Part shown: positions 6,712 to 7,907 of the stretch, piece after piece
Position numbering within the stretch: position 1 is the first letter of the stretch
How the letters are laid out: each line of letters opens with the position of its first letter
Assembly (NCBI GenBank): GCA_025465405.1
Contig: JAODNL010000064.1
Location: forward strand, 1-7,907
Source of the DNA: Pseudonocardiales bacterium
Lineage (GTDB): Bacteria > Actinomycetota > Actinomycetes > Mycobacteriales > Jatrophihabitantaceae
DNA length: 7,907 bases
Direction of reading: 5' to 3'
Position numbers and translations under genes: made by a program
Notes under the pieces: model-generated
The model's database searches: none
What the model was told of the DNA's origin: nothing
The model's input: the letters and a program-made list of their open reading frames with translations, nothing else

Positions 6712-7907
6712 CAGAGCTCCGAGGTGATCAGTGGTGCGGGCTGCCAGCCGCCGCCGATACACGCGTCGGCCAGCCCCTCGGTCTTGCAGGCCCGCTCGAA
6801 CAGCGCGTCGCGGTGTTCGCAGGCCAGTCGCACGGCGCGCTTGGCGAGATCCCCCTGCAGCACCCCGTTGCGCTTCATCACTTTGCCGGCAACGAGGACG
6901 GTGTCGACGAGCCCGGGGTGGGCGGCGTAGACGATCTGCCCGATCGGGTTGTTCAGCGGGGCGAGGGCGAGTGAGTCGCCGCGCAGCATCAGCAGGTCCG
7001 CCTGCTTGCCGGGCGTGAGCGCGCCGACCTTGCTGCCGAGCCCGCAGACCCGCGCCCCGTCGACCGTCGCGAACGACAGGACGTCCCGCGAACTCAACGA
7101 GACCGACGGGCGGTCGCTGGCGCCGGGCACCTGGTTGTCGATGGCGCGCTGCGTCGCGATGGTGACGCGCATCGTGCCGAACATGTTGCCGCCGTTGGAC
7201 ACGCAGGTGTCGATCGAGAGGCTGGGGCGGATGCCGACCGCCATCAGGCGTCCGGTCGCCGGCCAGCCATGACCCATCTGCATCTCGATGTCGGGGGCGA
7301 TCGAGGCCATGCCGCCGGAGTCGGCGATGAACTGCAGTTCGTCGTCGCCGACAGTGTTCAGGTGCACGTAGGTGATGTCGGGGCCGAGCAGCCCCCGGTC
7401 CTTCATCCGTTCGATCGGGCGGCTGCGGCCCCATTCACCGTCGCCGGCGTGCAGGGTGACGGCCAGCCCCAGTTCGCGCGCCAGGGCCAGATCACTCCCG
7501 GTGACGTCGAGGGTGGCGAACTGCGGACCCCGCAATGCCATGGCCAGCGTGACGAGCTGGTCGTCGGAGGAGAAGTACTGATCGCGGACCCGCCGCACGT
7601 CCTGATCGTGCGGGACGACGCTGGGCACCTGGTACATGTCGGCGCCGCCGCCGTGGGCGAACACTGCGCGCAGCCCCGAGTCGAACAGTGCCGCGACAGC
7701 GGCGTCACAGTGCTGCGGGGTATTCACGTTGTGCGACCAGTCGAGCAACGTGGTGATCCCGCTGTCGAGCGCCTCGACCGCACCGACGAAGTTGCCGGCG
7801 TAGGTGTCCTCGGGTGTGAAGAATCCGCTCAGACCGAGATGCAGTCCGGTCATGTACTGCCCGAGCGTCCAGTCGGCCGCGATCCCGCGCAGAAACGCCT
7901 GCCAGGT
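6711..7907 (-). CDS. Amidohydrolase-superfamily metal-dependent hydrolase, cytosine deaminase/chlorohydrolase group (5' end off window)
   Basis: This gene begins beyond position 7907; 398 residues are visible and roughly 50-70 are missing, including the first metal motif HxH. Enzymes of this group hydrolyse C-N or C-halogen bonds, often deaminating or dechlorinating heterocycles. The visible start, TWQAFLRGIAADWTLGQYM, is the stretch after the HxH region in many family members; the frame is open to the window edge. Further metal-site candidates are the His in TLHAGDGEW (codon 7451-7449), the His in YVHLNTVGDDE (7364-7362) and the Asp in LSIDTCVSNGGNMFG (7211-7209), with the family motif MGHGWPATGRL before it. 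The C-terminal strand returns to the small beta domain with VGALTPGKQADLLMLRGDS and VAGKVMKRNG. It is the first gene seen in the operon and overlaps the E2 start by one base. The substrate is unknown. Confidence 0.9.
   Translation of the reverse strand, partial: TWQAFLRGIAADWTLGQYMTGLHLGLSGFFTPEDTYAGNFVGAVEALDSGITTLLDWSHNVNTPQHCDAAVAALFDSGLRAVFAHGGGADMYQVPSVVPHDQDVRRVRDQYFSSDDQLVTLAMALRGPQFATLDVTGSDLALARELGLAVTLHAGDGEWGRSRPIERMKDRGLLGPDITYVHLNTVGDDELQFIADSGGMASIAPDIEMQMGHGWPATGRLMAVGIRPSLSIDTCVSNGGNMFGTMRVTIATQRAIDNQVPGASDRPSVSLSSRDVLSFATVDGARVCGLGSKVGALTPGKQADLLMLRGDSLALAPLNNPIGQIVYAAHPGLVDTVLVAGKVMKRNGVLQGDLAKRAVRLACEHRDALFERACKTEGLADACIGGGWQPAPLITSEL
6717..6720 (-). promoter_or_regulatory. 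Ribosome binding site of the E2 gene
   Basis: GGAG sits 5 bases upstream of the E2 ATG at 6711, within the last codons of the amidohydrolase. Together with the start of the lipoyl domain right after this ATG, it fixes the E2 start here. Confidence 0.65.

Larger units (their letters stand above)
1..7907 (-). other. Interior of one long polycistronic operon
   Basis: Seven consecutive minus-strand genes are joined by overlaps of 1, 4, 13, 4 and 1 bases and one 21-base gap. Reading from the right, the junctions are TGATG (6713-6709), the gap 5394-5374, ATGA (4015-4012), the 13-base overlap 2963-2951, GTGA (1989-1986) and TGATG (483-479). No stem-loop with a T-tract and no promoter-sized spacer was seen. 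The operon's promoter, its first gene or genes, any regulator and its end are all outside the window. Both edge genes are cut by the window, not broken. Confidence 0.85.

Noticed and set aside
6712..7434. N-terminal extension of E2 by 241 codons (apparent fusion protein)
   Set aside because: It is the amidohydrolase gene read in another frame. The lipoyl domain begins right after the ATG at 6711, which has its own ribosome binding site.

Overview
The window is a gene-dense fragment of a high-GC bacterial chromosome or large plasmid, most likely from an actinomycete. The reasons are the strongly G/C-biased third codon positions, the GTG starts, the overlapping genes, and protein signatures typical of Actinomycetota. 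I cannot name a genus from the sequence. All seven genes lie on the minus strand and are read from the right end of the window (7907) to the left end (1). No internal promoter, terminator, RNA gene, mobile element or CRISPR array was seen. The only gap between genes is 21 bases (5374-5394); every other junction overlaps by 1 to 13 bases. This looks like the interior of one long, translationally coupled operon that continues beyond both ends.

In order of transcription the genes are: (1) an amidohydrolase of the cytosine deaminase/chlorohydrolase group (5' end off the window, 7907-6711); (2) an E2 dihydrolipoamide acyltransferase with one lipoyl domain (6711-5395); (3) an M24 'pita-bread' family hydrolase with altered metal-site residues (5373-4012); (4) a thiamine-diphosphate dehydrogenase E1 alpha subunit (4015-2951); (5) its E1 beta subunit (2963-1986); (6) an aldehyde dehydrogenase (1989-481); and (7) the N-terminal part of a mandelate racemase/muconate lactonizing enzyme family protein (481-1, continuing off the window).

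E1 alpha, E1 beta and E2 together form most of a 2-oxoacid or acetoin-type dehydrogenase complex. The E3 lipoamide dehydrogenase is not in the window. Three accessory enzymes surround the complex: an amidohydrolase, an M24 hydrolase inserted between E2 and E1, and an enolase-superfamily enzyme. An aldehyde dehydrogenase follows directly. This is not the layout of a housekeeping pyruvate or branched-chain dehydrogenase operon. It suggests a catabolic pathway in which C-N or C-X hydrolysis and an isomerisation or dehydration feed an acyl-CoA-forming cleavage, with a released aldehyde oxidised to an acid. The substrate cannot be read from the sequence.

The most unusual element is the M24 protein. 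The second metal-binding Asp of the family is Cys285 and the usual HExP histidine is Trp358, while the other expected ligands remain. This suggests an M24 enzyme that is not an ordinary Xaa-Pro peptidase.
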